Positions 30,245-39,710 of a stretch of 40,676 bases of DNA are shown here, one piece after another. The DNA comes from Gracilariopsis chorda (taxonomy: Eukaryota; Rhodophyta; Florideophyceae; Gracilariales; Gracilariaceae), in the NCBI GenBank assembly GCA_003194525.1, contig NBIV01000398.1:1-40676 (forward strand), in the 5' to 3' direction. The number at the start of each line of letters is the position of its first letter. Positions within the stretch are counted from its first letter, which is position 1. The position numbers were made by a program, and so were the translations under genes. The notes beneath the pieces are model-generated. The model did no database searches and was not told the origin of the DNA. It saw only the letters and a program-made list of their open reading frames with translations.

Positions 30245-30661
30245 TTACGCCTGCTGCTCACCATAAGCACCCGTGACTTCCGTAGGTTTGCGTGTGCAGC
30301 TCATCACGAGCTGCAAAAGCTCAAACATACTCACCGTGGCTCCTCTGCATAGCACATACATAAAGCATGCCCCATCACCCGGGGTTACAACATCTGATAC
30401 GTCGCGTTTCACCTCCCTTCTGGCCCAGTTGCCGGGAAACGTTGCTGTCCAGAAAATATTCTTGGGTAAAGAATTAGCCCTCTTAATCCTTTTCAACGGT
30501 AGAAGGCTATCCTTAACAATAATCCTTGGTTCAATGCTGCTGTTCCGATTGCACTTCACCCACTCTTCGCAAGCAGCCCGTATCCGCTGCGTTGCGAGAT
30601 TAACACTGGGTATCAAGTTATCTTGGGCTGAAATTACAATCAGATTAGGCTTTGTGCACAA
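30245..30661 (-). CDS. Fragment of an unknown protein, 138 codons
   Basis: The frame is protein-like throughout (NLIVISAQDNLIPSVNLATQ, EPRIIVKDSLLPLKRIK, NIFWTATFPGNWARREV, VTPGDGACFMYVLCRGATVS) with balanced composition and no low complexity. It begins and ends without obvious family boundaries. Near its end GTGAGC at about 30260 resembles a splice donor, so it may be one exon of a larger gene. I do not recognise the family. Confidence 0.42.
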   Translation of the reverse strand: MCTKPNLIVISAQDNLIPSVNLATQRIRAACEEWVKCNRNSSIEPRIIVKDSLLPLKRIKRANSLPKNIFWTATFPGNWARREVKRDVSDVVTPGDGACFMYVLCRGATVSMFELLQLVMSCTRKPTEVTGAYGEQQA

Positions 30662-31273
30662 GAGAGGGGACCCCTTGTATCAGAATCTGAGTGTGGTACC
30701 TTATGCTCAACTGAACCGCTTCATATGCAATGAAGAGTGCTCATAATTTTCAAGGAGACTGGTTTCAATTGGGAGTTGAGAGAAACGCCACTGTGTGACT
30801 TCTCGTCCCTTACTAATTCGTGAGGCTAAACCTCTCTCATGGAATCGTTTCATAAGCTGTTAGACTTTTGTGTTCTCATTCGAATCGTGTTGAAAACCTC
30901 TCGTTGAAGCTCAACCACGAGTGAAGACCTGATTTTCGATCGACCTCAAGTCTGGTGCTGTAGTAAAGTCGTCATCTGGAGTACATAAATTTCAGAAAAG
31001 CGTTTGTAACGTGATCGATTACAGCACCGTGACAATACATTTGTTCAGCCACGGCAGAAAGAGGCTCATGCGGAAACGACTGCAGACATGCCAGGCCCGC
31101 CCGTCAATAAATTCCAAACGGCATGGCTTTGGAAGCAACCATGTTCAGCGTAAGGCCATACATGCCGGCGCACATTGGTTTCTCAGGCCAGCTTCAGTTT
31201 CACGCGACTCATAGGGAGGCGACGACGACCTGCTTGAAACCATCCCCTCTTCCTCAGGAGTTCGTTCGCAAAC
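30662..31273. other. Spacer upstream of the orphan gene
   Basis: No gene or repeat seen. It should contain the promoter of the + strand gene starting at 31274, but I find no clear TATA box. Confidence 0.3.
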
Positions 31274-32797
31274 ATGAATGACCTAAAGACACGCATATCT
31301 ACCCGTGCCTTATTCACGGATGCGACGCCAGATTCTACCATTTCAATTATAGTTCTTCGAAAGTCTTTACAAAGCGCCACAAGTGACAGCCTCCGGAAGA
31401 GAGATTGGCACGAACGATGCTTGCCGTTGCCTACCCGTCGTCGAGTCTTTGTCGAGGCTTCTGAGTATGGTACAGCTGATTCCATCTTATTCGCTCCGGA
31501 ACGCCCCAACGCAAACGAATCCCATCAACGTGTTGCGGCTACTGAATTTATCAAAGTTAATCAGAACACGTGCTCTGATGTAGTTCGGCATGATGACGAC
31601 TTCGAAGTTTCCTTTATTGGGCTCAGTGTGGCACAACAAGACTACATTGGAGACAACGAGATGCTTTTATGTAGCCTGGCTAGGAGAGAAGATCACCAGG
31701 AAGTGTTAGAGTACTTGGCTTCTTCAGCTTACAGCACAATCAACTCTTCAAACTCTTCGGTGGATGCACACAAGAACGGCACCGAGGAAGATGTAGCCGT
31801 GAGATCTGATGTTGGAAAAACAAACGAAAGAGACGGCGTAGTACCTATTCCCCCCAAACAGAAGACGGTTGATCTCAGTGACTTACCGACAGCGCTTCCG
31901 ATACGTCCAGGGGATGTTACATTTCTTCACTTTGATCCGGAAACGGATGGCCACGACACAGGTTCTGAACCAGATACATTCACTCCAATTCCAGGCACAA
32001 AGCGACTGTTCATTCAGAGAAGAGGTTCTGCCTCCACCTTGGCTGAAGGAGGAAATGTTCGTGACGTGTCTATTCGATTCACAGTTATGGAAATTGATAA
32101 ACTGAATGAAGAGCAACTTATTGCTATCAAGAGTTTGGAGGAAGTGGCCAAGTCTGTGGGAAAGGCAGCGAGTTCAGTGCCAATTTTGAAATTCATTTCT
32201 TGGCTTCTGAAGTTCGCGAACACTGTGGGGCGGTCAGCACTGAAAAAAGTCGCTAGACCAGATCATGTTATGTCATCTGACGTTTCCTTCATGTTGGCAG
32301 AACCTGAAGTCTCTTCGAATGACGGCAGAACCATACAAAGAGAAGAATATGGTAATTATCTCAGGGTAAGTGGCAAAGTGGCCCAAAATCCAGACTGTAT
32401 ACTGTCCAGAGAGACTAACTTTTCTGTTCATTTAAAGTATGGGTACTATTTCTTCTTGTTCAGCCCAGTCGATGCAAAGCTTCATGCTCAGACCGATGCA
32501 TCAACTCACAATGTACAGCTTCTAATTAAGCATCATGGATATCGGGCAAAGATGGCGAACTTGAACGAGAAGGAATATTTCCCCTTGTCTGGGGTAAGCT
32601 ACGTCGTAATAAAGGTTACGAGAGGATGCTCTCCATGTGATAATAAGCAACGAAGTGAAATGTTTGCTCGGCATCTTGGACGTCTGACACAGCTGCTGAA
32701 GAAGTACACAGGCACACTTGGCTCGGTGACAGCTTTTGCGGTCGGGAATGCATATTCAGAGACAGAGAAGAAAGAAGACCACAAGAAATCTGCCTAG
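31274..32797 (+). CDS. Intact orphan protein, 507 residues
   Basis: A single open frame from ATG 31274 to TAG 32797. The N-terminal 200 residues are rich in Ser/Thr/Asp/Asn and probably flexible. From about residue 200 the protein looks folded: PIRPGDVTFLHFDPETD, DVSIRFTVMEIDKLNEEQLIA, an amphipathic helical part (AKSVGKAASSVPILKFISWL), EYGNYLRVSGK, GYYFFLFSPVD, YFPLSGVSYVVIKVTRG and a final helix with Lys/Glu at the end. There is no signal peptide or clear membrane span. The beta-rich second half could be a C2-like or jelly-roll fold, but this is a guess. It is one of the few unbroken long frames in the right half, so it is probably a working host gene. Family not recognised. Confidence 0.75.
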   Translation: MNDLKTRISTRALFTDATPDSTISIIVLRKSLQSATSDSLRKRDWHERCLPLPTRRRVFVEASEYGTADSILFAPERPNANESHQRVAATEFIKVNQNTCSDVVRHDDDFEVSFIGLSVAQQDYIGDNEMLLCSLARREDHQEVLEYLASSAYSTINSSNSSVDAHKNGTEEDVAVRSDVGKTNERDGVVPIPPKQKTVDLSDLPTALPIRPGDVTFLHFDPETDGHDTGSEPDTFTPIPGTKRLFIQRRGSASTLAEGGNVRDVSIRFTVMEIDKLNEEQLIAIKSLEEVAKSVGKAASSVPILKFISWLLKFANTVGRSALKKVARPDHVMSSDVSFMLAEPEVSSNDGRTIQREEYGNYLRVSGKVAQNPDCILSRETNFSVHLKYGYYFFLFSPVDAKLHAQTDASTHNVQLLIKHHGYRAKMANLNEKEYFPLSGVSYVVIKVTRGCSPCDNKQRSEMFARHLGRLTQLLKKYTGTLGSVTAFAVGNAYSETEKKEDHKKSA

Positions 32798-33848
32798 GAA
32801 TATCTACGGTGGACGGATGCAGTTGTCCGAGGTGAGGCATGAAATGTCTTTTATCTCTCTGTATTTGATTATTTTTCTCTTCGTTCGTTCTTTTTGTATT
32901 CAGAGCGTTACTTCCGAAGAGAACACTGCGAAGGTTATAATGCTACTTTAACAGTTCTAGGAACATTGTTCCATGCCTAGGAAGCTACTATGGGCCCGAC
33001 GGTACATGTTGAAGGACTGCGATGAAAAATGGTCGCCGCAGCGTTGTAGACCGGCCTTAGGCTGAAGCACTTTATTATGTGTTGCTAAGGGGTTATAGGG
33101 GTAGCCTTGGGTAATCCTTTCCCATTTTCGTAATATCAACAGCCTCTGGTACGACGGTAAGCGCCAAGACTTGTAACCTTACGGATGGCTGACCATCTTC
33201 ACAGTACAATGTACGTCAGAGATAGACATTCTACGTCATTATCAGATCATGATGTCATCGTTTTCAATGCTTAAAAACCGGGGTCTGGTGAATCTACGCC
33301 GTGTAGCATATGTAGCAGAAACAGCCAATCACAGGCCGATAACCCCAAAATATCTGGGGGAGAGTGCGCTCAAAACCTCGACTTTTTTGAGGTGCAGCAA
33401 TCCGGCCAATAGGAGCCCGATAACCTCAAATCATCATTGCATCTCTCTCAACAAGCGCATAAATCACAGCAATGACAACCATTCATCGCCCTTTCAGCAC
33501 CTACCCATTACATTCTACACCGTGTAATGCATAGCAAAAATGGCGCCATCTCCCATTCAAAATGGTCAAATGCTCACGGCGCTAATGCCAGACAGGCTCC
33601 TGCACCCTTCCCCCGACCTTTCATCGTCGGCCTCTTCGTCAGGTCTGAATCAAACCACAACATTCAGTAGACAGGGTTATATAGCCCTCATCGTTCGCTC
33701 CTTCTTCTGCTTTCGGCCTTATCTTGCTGCGCTGAATCTGAAAGAAAGCAGATTTCTCTGACAAAGCCGTAGACGGAATCGGATGTGGCTGGCGCAGTGC
33801 GTGTTATTGACAGCCTACCTCTTGCGGCGGCAGCGAAACTAATCATGT
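32798..33848. other. Spacer with duplicated CCAAT module
   Basis: A module GCCAAT-NN-(A/G)AG-N-CCGATAACC occurs at 33324 and again at 33405 (period 81 bp), followed by GCATAAATC near 33459. This resembles a promoter reading to the right, toward a short + strand frame at 33540-33761 that I cannot name. CCCC...GGGG near 33340-33357 can form a small hairpin. It could instead be a transposon end. Confidence 0.35.
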
Positions 33849-34628
33849 TTACTGATTTCTCATAATCGGTTCAACGTTTCGTATGGCTGAATTGATAGCG
33901 CCATCAATGTCTGATCGGGTTGTAGCAGGAACAGAATTCGATCTTTTTCTTCTTGAATTTGATCTTTTGCGGTGTCCTCTCATGTTCTCGTTGAAACCAC
34001 GACGTCGTTTCCGTGATCTTCCGTGCCCGCTGTTTGGGTTACGAACCAATGCAGCGTCAACTGTTGGCTGGGACCCTAGCAGTTCTACTACTCGCGTACT
34101 TGGAAGAGATGCTGGCGTTTGCACGTGCAATGCTTGTCCAGAGTTCAGGGATCGCAACCCTGATTGTAAAAAGTTCTTCAAGCCGTCTAATGCGAGAGGG
34201 CCCTGCGTTTATGCCAATCTATGCATTTGAGTACACAAACCCGTACAATCAGCATAGGAAAAGGAGAAAGAGAGCTCTGAATTGTTACCTTCTTTGGCAT
34301 CTGCTTGCAATTCGTGACCTCCGTATCTACTTTTCCCTGGGTTTGTTTCGCTGGACTCTCGACCTCCTCTTTTGTCCATGCTTTCCCCCCGATTGCCAAC
34401 CACAGCACGAAGCGAACCAATATTGTGCAGTGTCCAAGATGCAGGATCAGCTTTCCAGTAAGGATGCAAGAGCTCTTCCAGGGGAAATCGAGGACCGACA
34501 ATGTCCAAAAAGGCAGGTGTTCTGCTCACTTCTTCTGCATACACAGTCAAAACTCTTACCATATGCGCACAAGGAAATCCGCGTGATACTTGCCTTAGAC
34601 ATGTGCAGAACCCTTTACTAACGCTTCT
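33849..34628 (-). pseudogene. C-terminal part of a MULE-type transposase with SWIM zinc finger
   Basis: Directly left of the LTR border the - strand frame reads FCTCLRQVSRGFPCAHMVRV (34613-34551), a complete SWIM finger (CxCx9-CxH type), followed by a helical tail (FPLEELLHPYWKADPASW). This arrangement is typical of the C terminus of MuDR/MULE and FAR1-type transposases. A basic, Arg/Ser-rich region (34181-33849, RSRKRRRG) probably forms the end of the protein in another frame. The DDE domain is missing: it should lie on the far side of the inserted gypsy element, beyond the window. The frame enters the LTR just after the Ser upstream of the finger, so the insertion split the gene. Confidence 0.6.
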
Positions 34629-35963
34629 TGTATGTTGTCCTGTCCGTGTTTTACAGACGTAAACAAGAAACTCGAGTGGTGGTCTGGGTGTATTACTCTG
34701 AAGGGTTGTACACGATGAAACGACAAAGGCTGCTACTTGTGTATCAGGGGTGTCACCCAATCCCAGCATCGAGCGATGGGTACTGGTGATCGCATGTCCA
34801 TCGGTGATGTAAGACCTGTCCACACGATAGTGGGCAGACCTCATGACACTTATGCGGATGAAATGGTCCAGGCAATACGCAGTATAATGTAGTGCAATAC
34901 CCGCAAGCGGGACAACACACGAAGACGTTCGGAATCTTCCTCTCACGAGGGTAACACAGCGAACGGAGCCTCTCCGGATGAGCACGACGAAGTCGGGTTG
35001 TAAAGCCGAGGCTCACCCTCACGCCAATCGGAGAGAGTTGAAACGGTAGGATTAGGATCACCACGAATGGGAAAACAGCCCTTCCAAGGAGTACGAGTCC
35101 ACGTAAGTGGGGGAAGACGTCACGGGATATCGGCACGAGAGACACGCGTCAGCGGTGACGAGCAACCACACAAAGGGGTAGGAACCACGGGAGTGGGGTG
35201 TGGGAAATACGGGGGATGCCCGATTGGGGGCGACAGGGGTGTGGGCCAACGGGACCACGGAAAAAGGTACAAAGGAACCCTATACAGGGGCGAGAACACG
35301 GCGGTGGTGACTTAAGTGACAAGTGCCCAAGGCGATGATACTCCTAGTGACGCAGGGTGGATAGGTCTACCGTTAGTAACGCGGCTTTACCTCCGAGGAG
35401 TGTAGAAGACTCGCGAAAGCGGAAAAGACTTAGAGCCAAGAACCCTGGTTGGGGAAGTTTACTCAGTGTCAGGGCGAGGTCGCCGAGCCACTATATAGCG
35501 TAGTAATCTCCCTACTGTAGCGTAGATAAATAATGAATAATAAATATAAGTTAACCAAATGTCCACACCGTGGTGCCAACCTCCTCTTGACTATCCGTGT
35601 CACACGTGGTCCACTCACGCCTTGGGCAGCACAAGGCGCATGCACAGGTGTGCACCTGGCGCACAGTGCGGATCCGCTGAGGGCTGAGACACCCGCTAAT
35701 AGCGGTAGTAATCATAAACACGCGAAAGCGGCAAAAACATCAAGTCCACAGGGCATCGCTGAGTAATCCTCCTTGAGGATTGCACTTCATATCCCCCTCC
35801 TGAGGTGCGAATACGACATCCACGATGGCGACGGAAGCACCGGGAAAGGTCCTTAAATGTAAGTCCGGTTCGCCGGTTCTCCATCCCACTCTGGGTAACG
35901 AGCACCTAGCTGCGAAGAGCGAATCTGCGACCAACTCTTCCGAGGTTCTTCCAACAACACACA
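34629..35963 (-). repeat. 3' LTR of the gypsy element (approximate ends)
   Basis: The left border TGTATGTTGT (34629) and the right border, whose reverse complement is TGTGTGTTGT (ending 35963), give TG...CA ends with nearly matching inverted tips; length about 1,335 bp. The SWIM-coding sequence begins right outside the left border. CTATATAG (35491-35498) would be the promoter. Eleven bases separate the right border from the polypurine tract, more than usual, so the right end may be off by that much. The flanking five bases, CTTCT at 34624-34628, would be one target-site copy. Confidence 0.55.
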
Positions 35964-35974
35964 CGCTTTCGCGG

Positions 35975-35997
35975 CCTTCTTCTTTCCTTTCCTTTCC
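35975..35997 (-). other. Polypurine tract of the gypsy element
   Basis: On the - strand a run of only A and G (GGAAAGGAAAGGAAAGAAGA...) lies between the chromodomain stop and the LTR, where second-strand DNA synthesis is primed in retroelements. Confidence 0.6.
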
Positions 35998-36046
35998 ACA
36001 CCACAACTCGATCCTTCATTTACTTCCTTCCACCGCAGTGGCTTGC

Positions 36047-36345
36047 TTATCCCACTTGGGCGTGTATCACCGATGCCGGGATTCCTGTTCGCGTTCTGCG
36101 ATGATATGACACCACTTTCGAGCGTGGGAGGTGCTCTATCGGCTCATCCGAATCATATTCGGGCCCGAAACCGTACCAGCGTACGCGGTACTGGATGTAA
36201 CCATCTGGATGGTAAGAATGTTCCACAATGTGGTCAACAACAAACTCTTGTTTGTAGACTTCCCGGCCTCGCCGTGTTCGCATTATCGCGTCCTGCACGG
36301 CAGGCTCTACAACCACTGGTGGGCGTTGGACAGTCTTCCCGGAAG
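36047..36345 (-). CDS. Chromodomain at the C terminus of gypsy Pol
   Basis: After QRPPVVVEPAVQDAIM the frame reads YKQEFVVDHIVEHSYHPDG and YRVRWYGFGPEYDSDEPIEH, a chromodomain. Phe, Trp and Phe occupy the positions of the methyl-lysine cage of HP1, but the Trp of the usual TWEP is replaced (DSDEP). In chromoviruses this domain directs integration, for example to heterochromatin. It is in another frame than the linker, with the shift near 36340-36355. Stop at 36047. Confidence 0.8.
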
Positions 36346-37815
36346 GGGCATGGCTTGGTACTGCCTGTCTATGCCCTTTGAGGTGTCATTAACCGGTTTC
36401 CGGGTAGGTTCATCCGTTTCGCGGGTCTGGAGGTCCTCGGCACGGCCGGTTGCGTCGACCACTTGATGGTGCGTATCAGGACCCTTGCTGTGGGTTAAAG
36501 TATCCCGCTTCGCGGTTTCTTCACTCCTTGAGGGGGCGTCTATTGACGATAGCCTTTGAGGGGCTTCTAACGCATCTGAAAGATGAGCATCTGGGTCGCG
36601 AACCACAGGTTTGTGTGTAGATATCCGTCTTGACGGGGGTGCTTCAGACGACGAAGTCGGTTGCACCACGGTGCGTCGTACAGTACGCTTCGACTCGCCT
36701 CGGGTGGTAATTGGTGTCTTTGCCGTCCGTACGGTGTCGGGGTCACGTGCCGTTTGCAACGGATGGTCGAGGGTTGTCCGCGCCGTGTTGCGTTCCGCCT
36801 CCTCACGTGAGGGCGGTTGCAACGGTGCTGCCGGTGTGTTGTCTCGCTTCGGCGACGAAGTATTTCCGTCTTTGACGTGCTTTCCTTCCAGAGTGACCGG
36901 TGCGACTTCGGTGACACTGTCGGGATCAACCGAGACACTCGGAGTAAGTTCGCGACTGCGCGATGGTCCTAAACCAGAATCCAGCTTGCTGGCCGTTTTC
37001 CTTCCGTCCTGTACGGTGTGCTTGCCCGGCCTGGCCGGTGTGTTCTGCCGTGCAGTAGGAGTTACCACGTTCGGTGTAGTCGGCTCAGAGGATCCCGCGA
37101 GGGCCTGCTCTGCATTATCCAGCGTAGCTGTTGTTGACGAACCGTGACCCACGGAATGCGGATCAACGCTCGACGGCACAGCCGGTTCAGTATCGCGAAC
37201 GCAATTAGTTTCCTGCAACGATTTCACTTTGGCGAGAGACTTCCCACTGCGTGGTGCATTTTGACGACTAGAATCCCGGTGTGGATTGCGATCTGGCGCA
37301 GATGCGGTAGAACTTCCTCGAGAGGGTTCAGCGGTAGCTGTAGCACGCAAATGCGAAGATGGCACGTCAGTAGACGGAATTCTCGGTCCACTATTGTCCT
37401 TTTCGATGTTTCCGGAGGTCCGTGCACCACGGTTGTCATGACGCGACGAAGCGGTTTCAGTCTCTCGACGAGAGTTAGGGTTCTCCTCCCCCTCCTTAGA
37501 TGGAGCGGCATGGGGAGTGGTAGAAGCGCCCAAACTGCGGGGATAGACGCCGCGCAGTGGCGTTAGAGAAGAAAGGCCATTCGGGCCTGCGTCCGATAAG
37601 GACGGTATATCTGAGAGTCCCCTTGAAGGGTGTGGCAACACAGAAGGCCTGTTAACCACAGATGTGGGTTGTTCCACTGGGGTGTGTTGGTTCTCATCTT
37701 GGTAAGCAACCTCTACAGAGGGTGGCAGTGCCATAACAACGCGATCGTGGGAAATCCGCTCATGAGCGTCGTTCATTTCCACCACTAAGGTGTCGTTATC
37801 CACTGATATGACCTT
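36307..37815 (-). CDS. Long disordered linker between integrase and chromodomain
   Basis: The first 30 residues (DNDTLVVEMNDAHERISHDR) finish the integrase GPY/F-like module. The remaining 465 or so are rich in Ser, Thr, Pro, Arg and Asp with many SxxP and TP motifs and no fold (SRREEAERNTARTT-like stretches). It is in frame with the integrase and separated from it by one TAA at 37816-37818 that stands where a Tyr is expected. A linker of this length is long for chromoviruses, where the chromodomain usually follows soon after the GPY/F module. Confidence 0.7.
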   Translation of the reverse strand, partial: KVISVDNDTLVVEMNDAHERISHDRVVMALPPSVEVAYQDENQHTPVEQPTSVVNRPSVLPHPSRGLSDIPSLSDAGPNGLSSLTPLRGVYPRSLGASTTPHAAPSKEGEENPNSRRETETASSRHDNRGARTSGNIEKDNSGPRIPSTDVPSSHLRATATAEPSRGSSTASAPDRNPHRDSSRQNAPRSGKSLAKVKSLQETNCVRDTEPAVPSSVDPHSVGHGSSTTATLDNAEQALAGSSEPTTPNVVTPTARQNTPARPGKHTVQDGRKTASKLDSGLGPSRSRELTPSVSVDPDSVTEVAPVTLEGKHVKDGNTSSPKRDNTPAAPLQPPSREEAERNTARTTLDHPLQTARDPDTVRTAKTPITTRGESKRTVRRTVVQPTSSSEAPPSRRISTHKPVVRDPDAHLSDALEAPQRLSSIDAPSRSEETAKRDTLTHSKGPDTHHQVVDATGRAEDLQTRETDEPTRKPVNDTSKGIDRQYQAMPLPGRLSNAHQWL

Positions 37816-38935
37816 TTAGGGACCGTCCGCGACGGGTGAGAGCTTATACCGTTTCTCCTTATAAGGGTTCCAGTGCTCCTTACGGACGAAAACGTAGTCA
37901 CCCTCCTTAATTGGCGGTGCTGTACCTCGTACACGAGAGTCAAAATCACGCTTGTACGCGGCCTGTGCTCGTGCCATGGAGCTCCGGGCGACCGGGATTA
38001 ACTTCGTAAGCCACGCTTTCCATCGTTGGCGATAATCCTTCACGGAAGGGAAGTTTGCCAGCGTAGGCTGGGGTTCCAACGCTACGGCGGGCGGATGACG
38101 CGAAAGTACCAAGTCAAATGGAGCCAAACCCGTTGTACGGTGTACCTGTGTGTTATACGCAAACGTCAAGGCGTCAGTGTACAGGTCCCATGTTTTGGGG
38201 TGATCAGCAACGTAAGAACGGAGAGAGGCTAACAGCGTTCGGTTAAACCGCTCGACTTGCCCATTACACTGGGGTTGTAGGTCGTTGTGAACAGATTCTT
38301 GATATCGAGAATCCGACACACGTCCTCAAAGAATCGCGATGCGAATTGCTTTCCGTTATCGGATAGAATGTTAACCGGTGGTCCGTAGACAAATACCCAA
38401 TGGGTGACGAAGGCTTGCGCCACCGCGAAAGCAGATATCTTCCGTAAAGGTACGGTGCGAACCAACTTGGAGAAACGATCCGTGATAACGAGTAAAAACT
38501 TATGTCCACGCTTTGTGGTGAGCAGCGGTCCCAAGAGGTCAATTGCGAAAAACTCGAGAGGGGCCCGTGCTGGAAATAACTTCAACTTCGTTGAGTGCTT
38601 CCGGAGTTTCACCCGGTTTTTGGCGCACTCCGTGCATGACTGCACAGTCGCGTAGCAGTCCACAGCCATGGCTGGCCAATAGTAACTCCGTCGCAACGTG
38701 AGGTAAAGTTTCCGTCCACCGGCGTGTCCACCAAGTTTCGCATAGTGCGACAAGTGCAACACTCTAGATTCTAGAGCATGCGGTACCACTACCTGTGGGG
38801 TTGTTTGAACCATCCTGACGAGGTATCCAACATCATTCACCTCGAAAGGGAGTTGCGCACCGCCATTAAGTCGGGCGCGAATCTGAGTACAGAAGGGATC
38901 ACCTTTTTGTTCTCTGACCATCTCCTCCGGGGTAT
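37816..38935 (-). CDS. Gypsy integrase, one frame break
   Basis: An HHCC zinc-binding region (HLSHYAKLGGHAGGRKLY ... SCTECAKN) is followed by the catalytic core: FFAIDLLGPL with the first Asp, ILSDNGKQFASRF with the second, and NGQVERFNRTLLASL with the Glu. The frame is lost at a run of four G on the + strand (38271-38274), where five would restore it. After the core come YNTQVHRTTGLAPFDLVLS and KEGDYVFVRKEHW, as in the C-terminal domain. It ends at TAA 37816-37818. The catalytic triad is complete. Confidence 0.87.
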
Positions 38936-39710
38936 TGGCACGAAATTACCCGGTGGGGGTTTCTGAGCATCGTCCGAGACGAGTAGTGCGTCCAGTTCAT
39001 CATCCGATTCCGGTTCTTCATCCGAGTTATCGGGTTCACGGTCCGGGTTCTCCGGTTCTCGACCGTTGACGACGAAGCAAGGAATGTCCTCGTCCCCAGC
39101 GGGTAGAGTTTCACCATCCGTGGGTAAACGCGACAGCGCGTCCGCCTGAGCGTTCTTTGTGCCCTTCTTGTAGATCACCTCGAAGTCGAATTCCGCAAGG
39201 CGGAGCCTCCAACGCATTAAGTGGCCTGACGGTTCAGAGACTGTCATGAGCCATCGTAATGACGAGTGATCCGTGTAAACGGTGAAGTGCACACCCGTAA
39301 GATAGGGGCGGAGAGTGGAGAGTGCCCACACAACTGCAAGACACTCTTTCTCCGAGACGGAGTAATTCCGCTCGTGAACATTCAGTGAGCGTGACCAGTA
39401 CCCAATAGGGGTTCGTTCGCCTTCGGGAGTTGTCTGAAAGAGAGCGCAACCTACTTGGTGGTCACTAGCATCCGTGTTTACGGTAAACGGTAGTCCGGGT
39501 TTCGGTAACGATAAGATCGGTGCTGATGTTACAGCCTCCTTGAGGGAGTTAAACGCCTTCGTCTCGACGGACGTAAAGGGTTCCAATTTCGGTGGTTGGC
39601 CTTTCCGCAAGAGCGCGTTCAAGGGTGCTGAGATATCCGCACAACTCGGCATAAACCGTCGATAGACGTTGACTAATCCTAGAAAGGAGCGTAGTTCCGT
39701 TTGAGTGCGG
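38837..39710 (-). CDS. Gypsy RNase H domain, frame shift on both sides
   Basis: After ELRSFLGLVNVYRRF, the thumb/connection between RT and RNase H, come FTVNTDASDHQVGCALFQ with the first catalytic Asp, IGYWSRSLNVHERNYSVSEK with the Glu, and VHFTVYTDHSSLRWLM with the next Asp, then KGTKNAQADALSRLP. An acidic spacer (DNSDEEPESDDELDAL) separates it from the integrase. Shifts lie near 39700-39715 (from RT) and 38925-38940 (to integrase). The active-site residues are kept. Confidence 0.87.

Noticed and set aside
34753..35145. Cys/His-rich minus-strand frame resembling a zinc-finger protein
   Set aside because: It lies inside the proposed LTR, in a different frame from the SWIM-coding stretch, and the Cys spacing fits no family that I know.
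36611..37147. 178-codon plus-strand frame
   Set aside because: It is the antisense shadow of the gypsy linker, with no motif.
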